From Erysipelotrichaceae bacterium (GTDB taxonomy: Bacteria > Bacillota_I > Bacilli_A > Erysipelotrichales > Erysipelotrichaceae): a stretch of DNA of 64,000 bases. The notes beneath the pieces were generated by a model. That model had not been told where the DNA came from and made no database searches. It saw nothing but the letters and a program-made list of their open reading frames with translations. The stretch covers positions 124,001-188,000 of the forward strand of contig JAFRIE010000018.1 in assembly GCA_017432885.1 (NCBI GenBank), in the 5' to 3' direction. A program made the translations under genes and the position numbers. This document shows positions 24,711 through 34,307 of this stretch, piece by piece. Within the stretch, counting starts at the first letter, position 1; every line of letters begins with the position of its first letter.

Positions 24711-25563
24711 ACTATTAAAAGGAAAACCGGTAGCCGATGCGATCGATCAGGATATTATCACTGATACTGCCGGGTTAAAAGAAAAAGGCATAATTCCGAC
24801 TCTTGCCGTTTTTCGTGTAGGTAAAAGAGATGACGACCTTTCTTACGAAAGAGCGATACAGAAAAAATGTGAAATGACCGGAATCAGAATGCTATCTTAT
24901 GTCTTTGAGAATGAGGTTCCGGAAGCAGAATTCTATCAGAAACTGCAGGAAGCCAATAAAGACCCTATGATCCACGGCATTCTGGTCTTCCGACCTCTGC
25001 CAAAACGTTTCGATGACGAGATTCTTAGAAACAGTATTAATGTTGAAAAAGATGTCGATGGCTGCAGCGATCTATCTCTTGCGGGTGTATTTACCGGCAA
25101 AAGTCTTGGTTTTGCTCCATGTACGGCGCAGGCCGTCATTGAGATCCTGGACTATTATAAGATTCAGATCGATGGAAGCAATGTGGCAGTACTAGGCAGA
25201 TCGTTGGTCATTGGCAGGCCCGTTTCTATGCTTCTGATGAAACGAAACGCTACCGTCGCGATCTGTCATACCCGGACAAGAAACACTCCGGAAATCGCTG
25301 CAAAAGCCGATATACTCGTATGTGCAACAGGACAGATGGAATCTGTTACAGAAGAATATGTCCATCAGAGACAGTCCGTTATTGATGTCGGTATCGCCTG
25401 GAATGAAGAAAAGAAGAAACTGTGCGGAGATGTACTGTTTGAAACGGTTGAGCCGCTTGTCAGACAGATCACGCCTGTTCCGGGAGGGGTCGGTTCAGTC
25501 ACTGTATCCGTCCTTTGCCGACATGTAATTGAAGCATGCAAAAGAAATCAGAAACAGGAGTGA
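24703..25563 (+). CDS. folD: methylene-THF dehydrogenase, FolD family (probably dehydrogenase only)
   Basis: 286 residues with the FolD two-domain fold: DVDGCSDLSLAGVFTGKS, an NAD(P) loop VLGRSLVIGRPVSMLLMKRNATV, and PVPGGVGSVTVSVL. Compared with E. coli FolD from memory, Tyr50 is kept (Tyr48), but Lys54 aligns with Ile52 and the QLPLP motif reads FRPLP (residues 96-100), so Gln98 is Phe. Both lost residues serve the cyclohydrolase reaction. The adjacent fchA would supply that step. Confidence 0.9.
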   Translation: MAELLKGKPVADAIDQDIITDTAGLKEKGIIPTLAVFRVGKRDDDLSYERAIQKKCEMTGIRMLSYVFENEVPEAEFYQKLQEANKDPMIHGILVFRPLPKRFDDEILRNSINVEKDVDGCSDLSLAGVFTGKSLGFAPCTAQAVIEILDYYKIQIDGSNVAVLGRSLVIGRPVSMLLMKRNATVAICHTRTRNTPEIAAKADILVCATGQMESVTEEYVHQRQSVIDVGIAWNEEKKKLCGDVLFETVEPLVRQITPVPGGVGSVTVSVLCRHVIEACKRNQKQE

Positions 25564-26069
25564 TCCTGTTTTTTGATGCAAAGAAACAGATTGACCGACA
25601 GAGTTGCAAACATGATGATCAGTTCACAGATCGTATTTACCATACCCGCTTTCAGATAGAAAAGCAGAGCAGCTGCCAAAGAAAAAGTATATTTTTCTAT
25701 CAGCAGATGTTTCTGATTCTGATGCAGATTCAGATAAGTCACAGAAACCATTACGCAGAAACCGGCATAGGCAAAGAACAAATGGAAATTTCCTTGTAGA
25801 TCATAAGGATAGTGATGTGGAATAAACGAAGCCAGAAACAGGCTCCAAAAAAGCAAGACTGCATACTTTCTGTTGCCCGTCAGCATGGTTTCATAAGCCA
25901 GAACGGCACCGCATACAGTACCTGTCGCAAGTAAATATAAATAACCCCTAGTATTTAAACTAAGGGTAGAGTAGTTTTCGCTGAACAACTGTAAATTGCT
26001 TAACGGAAGCAGCAGCAATACAGCGGCAAAAGCGTTAATAAAATATAGTTGCTTAGTTTTTATCCTCAT
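25548..26069 (-). CDS. hypothetical membrane protein (173 aa)
   Basis: Unrecognised protein with five or six hydrophobic segments (for example [73 protein letters not shown]). It starts inside the last codons of udp (17-bp overlap) and is likely translated from the same mRNA. Its end overlaps convergent folD by 16 bp. No catalytic motif; a transport or membrane role is only a guess. Confidence 0.7.
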   Translation of the reverse strand: MRIKTKQLYFINAFAAVLLLLPLSNLQLFSENYSTLSLNTRGYLYLLATGTVCGAVLAYETMLTGNRKYAVLLFWSLFLASFIPHHYPYDLQGNFHLFFAYAGFCVMVSVTYLNLHQNQKHLLIEKYTFSLAAALLFYLKAGMVNTICELIIMFATLSVNLFLCIKKQDHSCF

Positions 26070-26826
26070 CGATCAGCGTTTTTAAAGCTTCAACGGCAAC
26101 CCGAATCGCGCAATCTGTATCATGAACCTGCGGATTATCCAGACCGGCTTTTGCCCTCTCCTGGTTTGCTACGACCAGGAAGCAGGAACCGACTCTGACG
26201 CGCAGATACTGTCCAACAATAAACAGCGCTGCGGATTCCATCTCTGAGACTTTACAGTCAAGTGCCAGCCAGGCTTTCCATTTTCTCAACAGTTCGTCGC
26301 CATTTGGAAGTGTTTCCGGTCTATGCTGACCATAGAAGGCATCTTTCGACTGAGTAACGCCGACATGATACGGCTGATTCAGTTTTTTGCAGGCATCGAC
26401 CAGAGCATTGGTTACATCAAGATTGGCGACAGCCGGGAATTCGATCGGAGCATATTCTCTCGTCGTTCCTTCCATACGGATCGAAGCTGTCGATACACAG
26501 ACATCACCGGATTTGATATCCAGCTGCATGCCGCCGCAAGTCCCGATGCGTATGAAAGTATGTGCACCGCAGGCTACCAGTTCTTCCAAGGCTATCGAAG
26601 CACTTGGACCGCCAATACCGGTCGAACATACGGATACCTTTGTACCATTCAGATAACCTGTATAGGTCGTATATTCTCTGTTCTGCCCGACTTTAACCGG
26701 ATTATCAAAATACTTTGCGATTTTCTCACATCTACCTGGATCACCCGGAAGGATGACATAATCGCCGATATCTTCTCTGCTTACGCCAATGTGATACTGT
26801 TTATCATTCTGCGAATAATTGATCAT
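26053..26826 (-). CDS. udp: uridine phosphorylase
   Basis: 257 residues of the nucleoside phosphorylase I family. It has [14 protein letters not shown] (phosphate/ribose loop), [29 protein letters not shown] and SEMESAALF. These blocks, and the length, fit uridine phosphorylase better than DeoD. It splits uridine with phosphate into uracil and ribose-1-phosphate for salvage. The start follows a GGGGG ribosome binding site. Confidence 0.88.
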   Translation of the reverse strand: MINYSQNDKQYHIGVSREDIGDYVILPGDPGRCEKIAKYFDNPVKVGQNREYTTYTGYLNGTKVSVCSTGIGGPSASIALEELVACGAHTFIRIGTCGGMQLDIKSGDVCVSTASIRMEGTTREYAPIEFPAVANLDVTNALVDACKKLNQPYHVGVTQSKDAFYGQHRPETLPNGDELLRKWKAWLALDCKVSEMESAALFIVGQYLRVRVGSCFLVVANQERAKAGLDNPQVHDTDCAIRVAVEALKTLIDEDKN

Positions 26827-26862
26827 AGATGATTTCCCCCTGATTCCTACAATACTATTCTA

Positions 26863-28065
26863 TTAAAATTTACAGTTAAGTACAACTTCACTCATGAAAT
26901 ACAAAGATCCGCAGATCAGGATATTTTCATATTCTTTCATTGCTTCACGGATGGCTTTATGATAATCGGGTTCTGTTTCATATTCCCGGAATTCATTCAG
27001 ATCAATCACTTCGCTGTTAGGAAAAGTGGTAATGATCAGCCGATCCGTATGCTGATGAAGCAAATCGGCCATCTTACGGTATTCTTTCCTTTTCAGAGCG
27101 GAAAAGATGATACATTTGCTTCCCGTAAACAGATCAAACGACTTAACCAGAGCTTCAATTCCATGGATATTGTGCGCCCCATCCAGAATGACCAGAGGTT
27201 TTTTTCTGACGATCTCAAAACGGCAGTGCCAGATCGTATTCTTCAGGACTTCTTTTATCTTCTGATCGTCAATAATAAAACCGCTGTCTTGAGCAATCAT
27301 TTCCAATGCCTGCAAAGCGAGTGATGCGTTGTGTTTCTGATAATCTGCATAAGAAGCAAGCTCATACTCTTTTCCTTCATATAAAAATTTTCTTTCGCCT
27401 AGATCAACATAGGCTTTTTTCTCGTAGAAAGACGCATGATGCGCAAAGGCAGTCTGCCTGACGATATTTTTACAGCTTTCATTCAGATCGCCGATCAATA
27501 TCCGAGAATCATCTTTAATGATCCCGCATTTCTCTCTGCAGATCGCTTCCAGTGTATTTCCCAGTCTTTCCATGTGATCATATCCGATCGTTGTTATGAT
27601 GGAAAGCTTCGTATCATTTACGACATTTGTACAATCCAGCCTTCCTCCCAGACCCACTTCTATCAGTGCATAATCCACCTTCTCTTCTCTGAAAAACTGG
27701 CACATGATCAGATAATCCATTTCAAACATAGACAGGGATTTTTTCATGAACAGTTCCAGGTTCTCGTTCAGGATCCTTAAGAATGTCTCTTCAGAAATGT
27801 TGATGTCGTTGATGCGGATTCGGTCCAGATGTGTCAGGTAATGAGGAGATGTAAATGTTCCTACCTTATATCCCAGTGACATCAGCATGGCTCTTAAATA
27901 ATTGACCGTAGAACCCTTTCCATCTGTCCCGGCAATATGGACCGTATAAAAACCGTCCTGGGGCTCATTAAGCTCATTACAGAGTTTTTTAAAACGTTCA
28001 AAGGAATAGTCTTTGTTTCTAATTGATGTGATCCATTTGAGTGCTTCATTGATATCGGTGAACAT
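26863..28065 (-). CDS. folC: folylpolyglutamate synthase / dihydrofolate synthase family
   Basis: About 400 residues. P-loop VHIAGTDGKGSTVNYL near residue 45, the FTSPHYLTHLDRIRIND loop, EVGLGGRLDCTNV and LDGAHNIHG are all FolC marks. It adds glutamate to folates, fitting the C1 cluster nearby. Two ATG codons stand side by side at 28068 and 28065; I chose the second because it lies seven bases from TATAAT (28078..28073), the normal distance to a transcription start. There is no ribosome binding site. Confidence 0.92.
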   Translation of the reverse strand: MFTDINEALKWITSIRNKDYSFERFKKLCNELNEPQDGFYTVHIAGTDGKGSTVNYLRAMLMSLGYKVGTFTSPHYLTHLDRIRINDINISEETFLRILNENLELFMKKSLSMFEMDYLIMCQFFREEKVDYALIEVGLGGRLDCTNVVNDTKLSIITTIGYDHMERLGNTLEAICREKCGIIKDDSRILIGDLNESCKNIVRQTAFAHHASFYEKKAYVDLGERKFLYEGKEYELASYADYQKHNASLALQALEMIAQDSGFIIDDQKIKEVLKNTIWHCRFEIVRKKPLVILDGAHNIHGIEALVKSFDLFTGSKCIIFSALKRKEYRKMADLLHQHTDRLIITTFPNSEVIDLNEFREYETEPDYHKAIREAMKEYENILICGSLYFMSEVVLNCKF

Positions 28066-28072
28066 CATAAAT

Positions 28073-28082
28073 ATTATATAAT
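28073..28082. promoter_or_regulatory. shared palindromic -10 region of folC and ung
   Basis: ATTATATAAT reads TATAAT on both strands (28077-28082 plus, 28078..28073 minus). The divergent start codons are only about 20 bp apart. Six bases separate the plus-strand box from the ung ATG, and seven the minus-strand box from the second folC ATG. Confidence 0.6.
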
Positions 28083-28088
28083 GTTTTT

Positions 28089-28757
28089 ATGAGAATTATC
28101 GGTAACGACTGGGATGATATATTAGGAAACGAGTTCGACAAACCCTATTATCAGGAACTGAGAAGTTTTCTTGACAGTGAGTATAAATCCAGAACTGTTT
28201 ATCCTCTTCCGCAGTATATCTATACAGCTTTAAGACTGACACCTTACAAGGATGTTAAGGTTGTCATACTGGGACAGGATCCCTATCATGAACCGGGTCA
28301 GGCACATGGCCTGGCTTTCTCTGTAAACAAAGGAATCGAAATTCCTCCATCGCTGGTAAACATTTATAAAGAACTGCACGATGATCTAGGATGTACGATT
28401 CCCCATCACGGCTGTCTGAACGGATGGGCAAAACAGGGTGTTCTGCTTCTGAATGCCGTATTAACGGTACAGGCTCATAGAGCAAACTCTCATAAAGGAA
28501 AAGGGTGGGAACAGCTTACCGATACGATCATTCAGAAAGTGAATGAAAAAGAAGATCCTGTCGTATTTATTCTCTGGGGAGCCAATGCCAGAAGCAAGAA
28601 ACAGTTTATTACCAGTCAGAAGCATCTGATTCTGGAATCCGTTCACCCTTCTCCGCTAAGCGCCTTCAACGGTTTCTTCGGTTCAAGACCTTTCTCAAAA
28701 ACAAACCGTTTTCTTCAAGAAAACGGTATCGAGCCAATTGACTGGCAGATCAGATGA
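28089..28757 (+). CDS. ung: uracil-DNA glycosylase
   Basis: 222 residues, family 1 UDG. The water-activating motif GQDPYHEPGQAHGLAFSV (catalytic Asp), LLLNAVLTVQ, VFILWGANAR and the DNA-minor-groove loop VHPSPLSAFNGFFGS are all present. Starts repair of uracil in DNA. No ribosome binding site; TATAAT six bases upstream suggests a leaderless transcript. Confidence 0.97.
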   Translation: MRIIGNDWDDILGNEFDKPYYQELRSFLDSEYKSRTVYPLPQYIYTALRLTPYKDVKVVILGQDPYHEPGQAHGLAFSVNKGIEIPPSLVNIYKELHDDLGCTIPHHGCLNGWAKQGVLLLNAVLTVQAHRANSHKGKGWEQLTDTIIQKVNEKEDPVVFILWGANARSKKQFITSQKHLILESVHPSPLSAFNGFFGSRPFSKTNRFLQENGIEPIDWQIR

Positions 28758-28784
28758 TTCTTAGCGTTCCGCTAAGAATTTTTT
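28757..28784 (+). terminator. ung terminator embedded in the 3' end of dus
   Basis: ATTCTTAGCG (28757-28766), loop TTC, CGCTAAGAAT and a T run. The same bases encode the last residues and stop of the convergent dus gene. Confidence 0.8.
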
Positions 28785-29735
28785 ATATTCCTGAAGGATC
28801 TGTTCCAATTCTTCGTAGGAACGGATCTGGTTCATTTTGGCTTTATAGACAGATGCATGGTACATCCCGGAAAGATAATGGGGAGCGATTCCCCGCATCT
28901 CACCAATCGCCAGTTTTTCTCCCTTAAGCCTGATGAGTTTTCGGGCGTGGGCAAGACAGCAGAAAAGTTTTTCTTCTACGGTTATTTCTTTTCTCTCTTT
29001 TCCTTCAAGCAGGTCGCTGATCTCTTTGATCAGAAAAGGATTTCCGATCAGACCCCTGCCGATCATCACCGCATCGCAGCCTGTTTCTTTTTGCATCCGG
29101 AAGAAATCCTCTGCACTGGTAACATCTCCGTTTCCTATAACAGGGATCCTGAGATTTTCTTTTAGGATACGGATATGGCTCCAGTCAGAGTGTCCCTCAT
29201 ACATCTGGGAACGTGTCCGGGCATGGAGAGCGATGGCACTTGCGCCTGCTTCTTCCAGTTTCTTTGCAAGAGAAAGATAGTTCATATGTTCCCTGTCCCA
29301 GCCAAGACGCATCTTGACAGTAACGGGTTTATTGACATTTCCAACGATCTGCTTCACGATAACGGCAGCCTCATCCTCATGCTTCATTAAAGCCGATCCG
29401 GCACCTGTCTTGACAACTTTATTCACCGGACAGCCCATATTGATGTCAATGATGTCGCAGTCTGTATGCTTATCCAGAACTTTTGCTGCATGAACCATTG
29501 TCTGGATGTCACTTCCAAAAAGCTGCATGGAAACAGGATGCGATTCTTTTGACACTTTCAGCATCTCCAGGGTCTTTTTATTCTCATAATAGATCGCCTT
29601 ATCGGAAACCATTTCCGTATAGACCAGACCTGCTCCGAATTCATAACAAAGCTGACGAAAGGCATCATTGCTGATGCCGGCCATCGGAGCAACGATGACC
29701 GGCGATGAAATGATCTTATCTTTTATCTGAAGCAT
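28761..29735 (-). CDS. dusB: tRNA-dihydrouridine synthase (DusB type)
   Basis: 324 residues, FMN TIM barrel. It has APMAGISNDAFRQL at the N-terminus, DINMGCPVNKVVKTGAGSAL with the catalytic Cys, HARTRSQMYEGHSDW, VIGNGDVTS and MIGRGLIGNPFL. It reduces specific uridines in tRNA. Its start overlaps hslO by 20 bases; a dus gene next to hslO and ftsH is common in Firmicutes. Confidence 0.94.
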   Translation of the reverse strand: MLQIKDKIISSPVIVAPMAGISNDAFRQLCYEFGAGLVYTEMVSDKAIYYENKKTLEMLKVSKESHPVSMQLFGSDIQTMVHAAKVLDKHTDCDIIDINMGCPVNKVVKTGAGSALMKHEDEAAVIVKQIVGNVNKPVTVKMRLGWDREHMNYLSLAKKLEEAGASAIALHARTRSQMYEGHSDWSHIRILKENLRIPVIGNGDVTSAEDFFRMQKETGCDAVMIGRGLIGNPFLIKEISDLLEGKERKEITVEEKLFCCLAHARKLIRLKGEKLAIGEMRGIAPHYLSGMYHASVYKAKMNQIRSYEELEQILQEYKKFLAER

Positions 29736-30591
29736 ATTTTAATACAGCCTTTATATCTTTCTCATCAAAACGATAGATCTTTTCGCAGAATTCACATTTG
29801 ATTTCGATTTTTTCATCTGCACTGATTTCTTCCAGATCCTTTTTTGGAAGTGTCAGCAGATTACGCAGAAAGCGCTCTTTTGAACAGCCACAGTGATAAA
29901 ACACTTCTCTCTCTTCCAGAACCAGTGCATCCGGGAAAAGACTGTAAAGATAACGTTTTAAATCGGGATCCTCGGCAAATACCGAGGAGATCGGTCTAAG
30001 ATCAAGGTTTTCAAGGTAGGTAACGTCACTTTCTACGTGATTTGGAAGAAGTTCGATGATCAGTGCGCCGGCCGACTTTACTGAGTCGTCCGTATCTACC
30101 AGGACACCGACGGATACGATCGTCGGGACCTGTTCCGATTCGGCAAAATAGTAGGCAAAATCGTCGCCGATCTCACCGCTTTTCAATGCAACCTGTGAAG
30201 TATAGGACTGTTTCATTTTCAGGTTTTTGCTGACTTTCAGATAACCTTCTTTTCCGACAGCCGGTCCGACTGCCAGTTTATGAGTATCGGCATATTTCTG
30301 ATATATATGTTTGTCGCCGCAGAAACCTTTCACTTCACCGTTGTTCTGAGCAACACAAAGAATCGTCCCTATCGGACCGTTTCCGTTGATCGTCACAGTT
30401 ACTGTCTCGTTTTCATCCTTCTGCATCAGTCCCATCAGAGCCGTCACAGACAGTGTTCTGCCTAAAGCCGCGCAGGATGTCGGCCAAAGATCGTGGTATT
30501 TTCTTGCCTCTTCTACGACCTGTCTTGAATTTAACAGATAGATACGGGCGTGCTCATGCAGGGCAGTTGCGATCAGTACATTCTTGTCCAT
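29716..30591 (-). CDS. hslO: Hsp33 redox-regulated holdase chaperone
   Basis: 291 residues. The C-terminal zinc switch is intact: HCGCSKERF (CxC) and CEFCEK (CxxC). The N-terminal domain has RTLSVTALMGLMQK and GNGPIG. Oxidative stress releases the zinc and activates the holdase. TATAAT (30603..30598) lies six bases before the ATG with no ribosome binding site, so the transcript is probably leaderless. Confidence 0.95.
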   Translation of the reverse strand: MDKNVLIATALHEHARIYLLNSRQVVEEARKYHDLWPTSCAALGRTLSVTALMGLMQKDENETVTVTINGNGPIGTILCVAQNNGEVKGFCGDKHIYQKYADTHKLAVGPAVGKEGYLKVSKNLKMKQSYTSQVALKSGEIGDDFAYYFAESEQVPTIVSVGVLVDTDDSVKSAGALIIELLPNHVESDVTYLENLDLRPISSVFAEDPDLKRYLYSLFPDALVLEEREVFYHCGCSKERFLRNLLTLPKKDLEEISADEKIEIKCEFCEKIYRFDEKDIKAVLKYASDKR

Positions 30592-30597
30592 ACCGTT

Positions 30598-30603
30598 ATT
30601 ATA
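30598..30603 (-). promoter_or_regulatory. extended -10 box (TGTTATAAT) of hslO, leaderless spacing
   Basis: TGTTATAAT is an extended -10 element six bases from the hslO ATG. It directly follows the ftsH terminator hairpin. Confidence 0.6.
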
Positions 30604-30639
30604 ACAAAAGAAAGTGACGCTTATTCCGTCACTTTCTTT
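30600..30639 (-). terminator. ftsH terminator overlapping its last codons
   Basis: A 13-bp stem AAAGAAAGTGACG/CGTCACTTTCTTT (30639..30627 with 30619..30607) contains the ftsH stop codon in its loop, followed by TGTTATAAT, which is also the hslO -10 box. Confidence 0.6.
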
Positions 30640-32543
30640 CTTCTTGTTTTTGGTTTTTCTTCTTTTTTGGCTTCCGCAGTGACTTTCTCTGCCACTTTAG
30701 TCATTTTGTCCCGCTTGAGCAGTTCTTCGATTTCTTCTGCCGTCAAGGTTTCTTTCACCATCAGCGTTTCAGCGATCTTGACCAGGTCGTTTTTGTTTTT
30801 TTTGATAATCGACTTGGCCTGTGCATAGCAGGAATCGATGATTTTCCTGACAGCTGTATCGATCTCATAGGCAACCTGCGAAGAAGCATTGGATGGAGAC
30901 GTGTAGTCTCTGCCCAAAAAGACCGAATCGTTGCCGCTGTTATACTGTACAGGTCCCAGTTCAGACATGCCGTAAGTCGTAACCATATCTTTGGCGATTC
31001 TCGTTGCCGCCTGTATATCACCGGATGCTCCGGTCGTGATATCATCAAAAAACAGCTCTTCGGAAGCTCTTCCTCCCATATAAGAAGTAATCGTATCAAG
31101 AAGTTCTTTCTTGGAATTCAGGATCTTTTCTTTTCTTGGAGTGATCAGGTTATATCCGCCTGCATTTCCGCGCGGAATGATCGTAACTTTCTGAACGACC
31201 GCTCCATCCGGAAGATTCAGACCGACAATCGCATGTCCTGCTTCATGGTAAGCGACCAGTTTCTTTGTATAATCGTCATATGTTCTTGATTTCTTAGCCG
31301 GACCCATCATGACTCTATCGATTGCTTCATCGATCTGTTCCAGATGGATCTCTTCCTTATTCTCTCTAACAGTCAGAATAGCCGCTTCATTCAGAACATT
31401 CTCCAGATCGGCACCGGAAAAGCCCGGTGTTCTTCTCGCCAGTGCTGCAAGATCAACATCTTCGGCAAGCTTTTTATTTCTGGCATGTACCTTTAAAATC
31501 GCTTCTCTGCCCTTCAAATCCGGCAAGGAAACCGTGATCTGACGGTCAAATCGGCCTGGTCTTAATAATGCAGGGTCCAGAACATCCGGCCTGTTGGTAG
31601 CGGCAATAACAATAATACCTACATTGTCGGCCATGCCGTCAAGTTCTACCAGCAGCTGGTTTAAGGTCTGCTCCCGCTCGTCGTGTCCGCCACCCAGACC
31701 TGCACCACGCTGTCTTCCGACGGCATCGATCTCGTCGATAAAAATCATACATGGGGCCGTCTTCTTCGCTCTGGCAAACATGTCTCTGACACGGCTGGCA
31801 CCGACACCGACAAACATCTCAACAAAGTCTGAACCGGAAATGGAATAGAATGGTACGTTTGCTTCTCCGGCTACAGCCTTTGCCAGCAGTGTCTTACCTG
31901 TACCCGGCTGTCCTACCATAATAATTCCTTTCGGAATCCTTGCTCCCATCCGTGAGAATTTTCTAGGATTTTTCAGATATTCGATGATTTCCTGCATCTC
32001 TTCTTTTTCTTCATCGCAGCCGGCTACATCATCGAACCTGACCCGAATATCATCCTCCAGATGGGCTCTGGATTTCGAAAAGTCGAAAGCCTGTTTATTT
32101 GAGTTCATTGCCCCCATCCGGTTCATCAGGAAGATGCCGACAACTACAAAAGCTATCAAGGGAATGACAGAACTCAGCAGTTCCAGAAGATAGTTGGATG
32201 CATTCGCATCGACAAATGTAACTTTGTCCAGTTTCCTTAGCTCATCGATCAGTTCGTCCGCGGCTTTCTCGGTATTTGGAATGATCGCCGTAAACTGATA
32301 TGTCGATTCCTTTTCCTTATAAATGCCGGTAATCGTCATCGTATTGTAGTCGATGGATACTTTGGCTTCTGTAATCTTATTACTGGACAGGAGTTCATTA
32401 AACTGTCTGTAATTCAGATTCGTATTTGTTGTACGGACCGGATTGGTAAATACCATCATGATCATAAAAAGACCTACGATCAGATACGGCAGCAGATTCA
32501 ATACCGGTCTATTGTTGTTTTGATTTCCGTTTTTATTACTCAT
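30621..32543 (-). CDS. ftsH: ATP-dependent zinc metalloprotease FtsH
   Basis: 640 residues, normal length. Two N-terminal transmembrane helices flank an extracellular domain. The AAA module has Walker [12 protein letters not shown], Walker B IFIDEIDA and the second region of homology ([18 protein letters not shown]). The zinc protease site is HEAGHAIVG. It degrades membrane and regulatory proteins. Four bases separate it from the upstream hpt gene, in the classic tilS-hpt-ftsH order. Confidence 0.97.
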   Translation of the reverse strand: MSNKNGNQNNNRPVLNLLPYLIVGLFMIMMVFTNPVRTTNTNLNYRQFNELLSSNKITEAKVSIDYNTMTITGIYKEKESTYQFTAIIPNTEKAADELIDELRKLDKVTFVDANASNYLLELLSSVIPLIAFVVVGIFLMNRMGAMNSNKQAFDFSKSRAHLEDDIRVRFDDVAGCDEEKEEMQEIIEYLKNPRKFSRMGARIPKGIIMVGQPGTGKTLLAKAVAGEANVPFYSISGSDFVEMFVGVGASRVRDMFARAKKTAPCMIFIDEIDAVGRQRGAGLGGGHDEREQTLNQLLVELDGMADNVGIIVIAATNRPDVLDPALLRPGRFDRQITVSLPDLKGREAILKVHARNKKLAEDVDLAALARRTPGFSGADLENVLNEAAILTVRENKEEIHLEQIDEAIDRVMMGPAKKSRTYDDYTKKLVAYHEAGHAIVGLNLPDGAVVQKVTIIPRGNAGGYNLITPRKEKILNSKKELLDTITSYMGGRASEELFFDDITTGASGDIQAATRIAKDMVTTYGMSELGPVQYNSGNDSVFLGRDYTSPSNASSQVAYEIDTAVRKIIDSCYAQAKSIIKKNKNDLVKIAETLMVKETLTAEEIEELLKRDKMTKVAEKVTAEAKKEEKPKTRRKKVTE

Positions 32544-32546
32544 TTA

Positions 32547-33086
32547 TTAACCCTCATAGCATTCTTCTTTCAATACGCCTACAAAAGGCAGATTACGGTA
32601 CTTCTGATTGAAATCCAGACCAAAGCCGATCACAAACTTGTCAGGAATCGTAAATCCCACATATTCGGCAGTAATATCCGTGATCCTGCGGCTTGGCTTA
32701 TCCAGCAAGGCAATCACCTTAACCGACGAAGCGCCTTTTGAATGAAGAAGTTCTTTTACTTTCTCCAGTGTTTTTCCTGTATCTACGATGTCTTCAACGA
32801 CCAGCACATCCCTGGAAACGATGGAACGGTCAAGATCCTTAACGATTTTGACATCTCCCATGGATTCTGTACCGCTGTAACTGGAAACGGCCATATATTC
32901 TGTTTCACAGTCGATCGTGATATTCTTCAAGAGTTCTGCCATAAAAGGAATCGATCCTTTGAGCAGTCCGATAATAACCGGAACTTTATCCTCATAATCT
33001 CTTGAGACCTCTGCTCCCAGCTGTCTGCATCTTTCGGTAATCTCTTCTTGAGAAATCAGTACTTCCTTCACATCATCAATCAACAT
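32547..33086 (-). CDS. hpt: hypoxanthine phosphoribosyltransferase
   Basis: 179 residues. PRPP motif VLVVEDIVDTGKTL, GLLKGSIPFMAELL near residue 42 and YVGFTIPDKFVIGFGLDFN are typical of HPRT. It salvages hypoxanthine and guanine. GGAGGATT precedes the ATG. Between tilS and ftsH as in most Firmicutes. Confidence 0.95.
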   Translation of the reverse strand: MLIDDVKEVLISQEEITERCRQLGAEVSRDYEDKVPVIIGLLKGSIPFMAELLKNITIDCETEYMAVSSYSGTESMGDVKIVKDLDRSIVSRDVLVVEDIVDTGKTLEKVKELLHSKGASSVKVIALLDKPSRRITDITAEYVGFTIPDKFVIGFGLDFNQKYRNLPFVGVLKEECYEG

Positions 33087-33108
33087 CGCTGAATCCTCCG
33101 TAATATTT

Positions 33109-34305
33109 TTATTCTATCACAAACAGATTTGGTTTTTCGGAATAATGATTTCTGTCACAGCCGATGCCCGGCACCAGAATAATATTCCCGTTTAGATCCG
33201 TCAGAACAGGCCAGGACATGCGTTTTCTTAGAGGCATCTTGGAATCGATAAAAAACCTTCTTATCTTCTTTGTGCCATAACGCATCCTGATCGCATCGCC
33301 TTGCCGATAGTTTCTGATGGTAATGGGAAAATCCTCTTCCTTAAGACTTATACCCTGTCTGCCGCTGCCGCTTCCTCTTAACCGAAAGAAAGGATAATCA
33401 CAGTCCTTCAGTTCTTCCATCGACGCAAAAACATAGTTGTAAGGTTCGGGAACAGCGAAAAACGAAACCGTTCCGTATTCCTTGATTAGTATTCTACCTT
33501 CCTCTTTGATCAAACAGCGTCCGCTTTCCTTAATCTGTCTTAACGTTTCGCTGACGAAAGCATCACTTTTGCCCGGAAAAAGTTTCCTGATCACAGTTTT
33601 CACATAAGGGAAAGAAAGAAACTCTTCCACAGGATGATCCTCTTTTTCAAGATATAGGGCAGCCGCTTTCTCTTCTTCCTGTTTCTTTACGTTCATTCTC
33701 TCTATCTCCGCCAGGATCCCGTCTTTCTCGGTATCGCTCATCCTTTCAACGATTCCATGTCTGATCCGGTTGCGGGTGTAGGAATCGGAAAGATTGCTTT
33801 CATCAATACCATATGGTACTTCATTTTCATTGCAATAAGTCAGGATTTCCTTACGGCTCCAGTTCAAGAGAGGACGAATCACTTTCACTCCACAGATTTC
33901 GTTTTCCGCTGACAGACCATAGCACTCAACGCCCAGTTTTCTCTCCTTCTGCATCAGATAAGTCTCAATGAGATCTTCTTTCTGATGCGCGATCAGAACG
34001 CCGTCCAGATGATTCTCCCGACACAGGCAGGCAAAAAAGCGGTATCTTTCCATTCTGGCATTAGCCTGGAAGTTGCCTTTATCGTTATTTGAAACGCTAT
34101 TCAGAAGATGAAAAGGGATCCTGTATTTTCGACAGTAGGTCCTTACCAGTTCCTCATCCCGAACGGCACTGTCCCGGCGATGATAGTTTACGTGCGCCGT
34201 TTCGACATACATGTTCTTTCTTCTGGCCATATCTAAAAGAGCCATTGAATCTGGCCCTCCGGATACTCCAATCAAATATCTTCCGTTATTAAGACGTTCC
34301 ATCAT
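33109..34305 (-). CDS. tilS: tRNA(Ile)-lysidine synthase
   Basis: 398 residues. The PP-loop ATPase motif VSGGPDSMALLD is near the N-terminus, and HVNYHRRDSAVRDEE, IAHQKEDLIETYLM and SYTRNRIRHGI are TilS blocks. The C-terminal TilS domain follows. It converts C34 of the AUA-reading tRNA-Ile to lysidine. The ATG lies just past the ychF stop, suggesting coupled translation. Confidence 0.93.
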   Translation of the reverse strand: MMERLNNGRYLIGVSGGPDSMALLDMARRKNMYVETAHVNYHRRDSAVRDEELVRTYCRKYRIPFHLLNSVSNNDKGNFQANARMERYRFFACLCRENHLDGVLIAHQKEDLIETYLMQKERKLGVECYGLSAENEICGVKVIRPLLNWSRKEILTYCNENEVPYGIDESNLSDSYTRNRIRHGIVERMSDTEKDGILAEIERMNVKKQEEEKAAALYLEKEDHPVEEFLSFPYVKTVIRKLFPGKSDAFVSETLRQIKESGRCLIKEEGRILIKEYGTVSFFAVPEPYNYVFASMEELKDCDYPFFRLRGSGSGRQGISLKEEDFPITIRNYRQGDAIRMRYGTKKIRRFFIDSKMPLRKRMSWPVLTDLNGNIILVPGIGCDRNHYSEKPNLFVIE

Positions 34306-34307
34306 TC

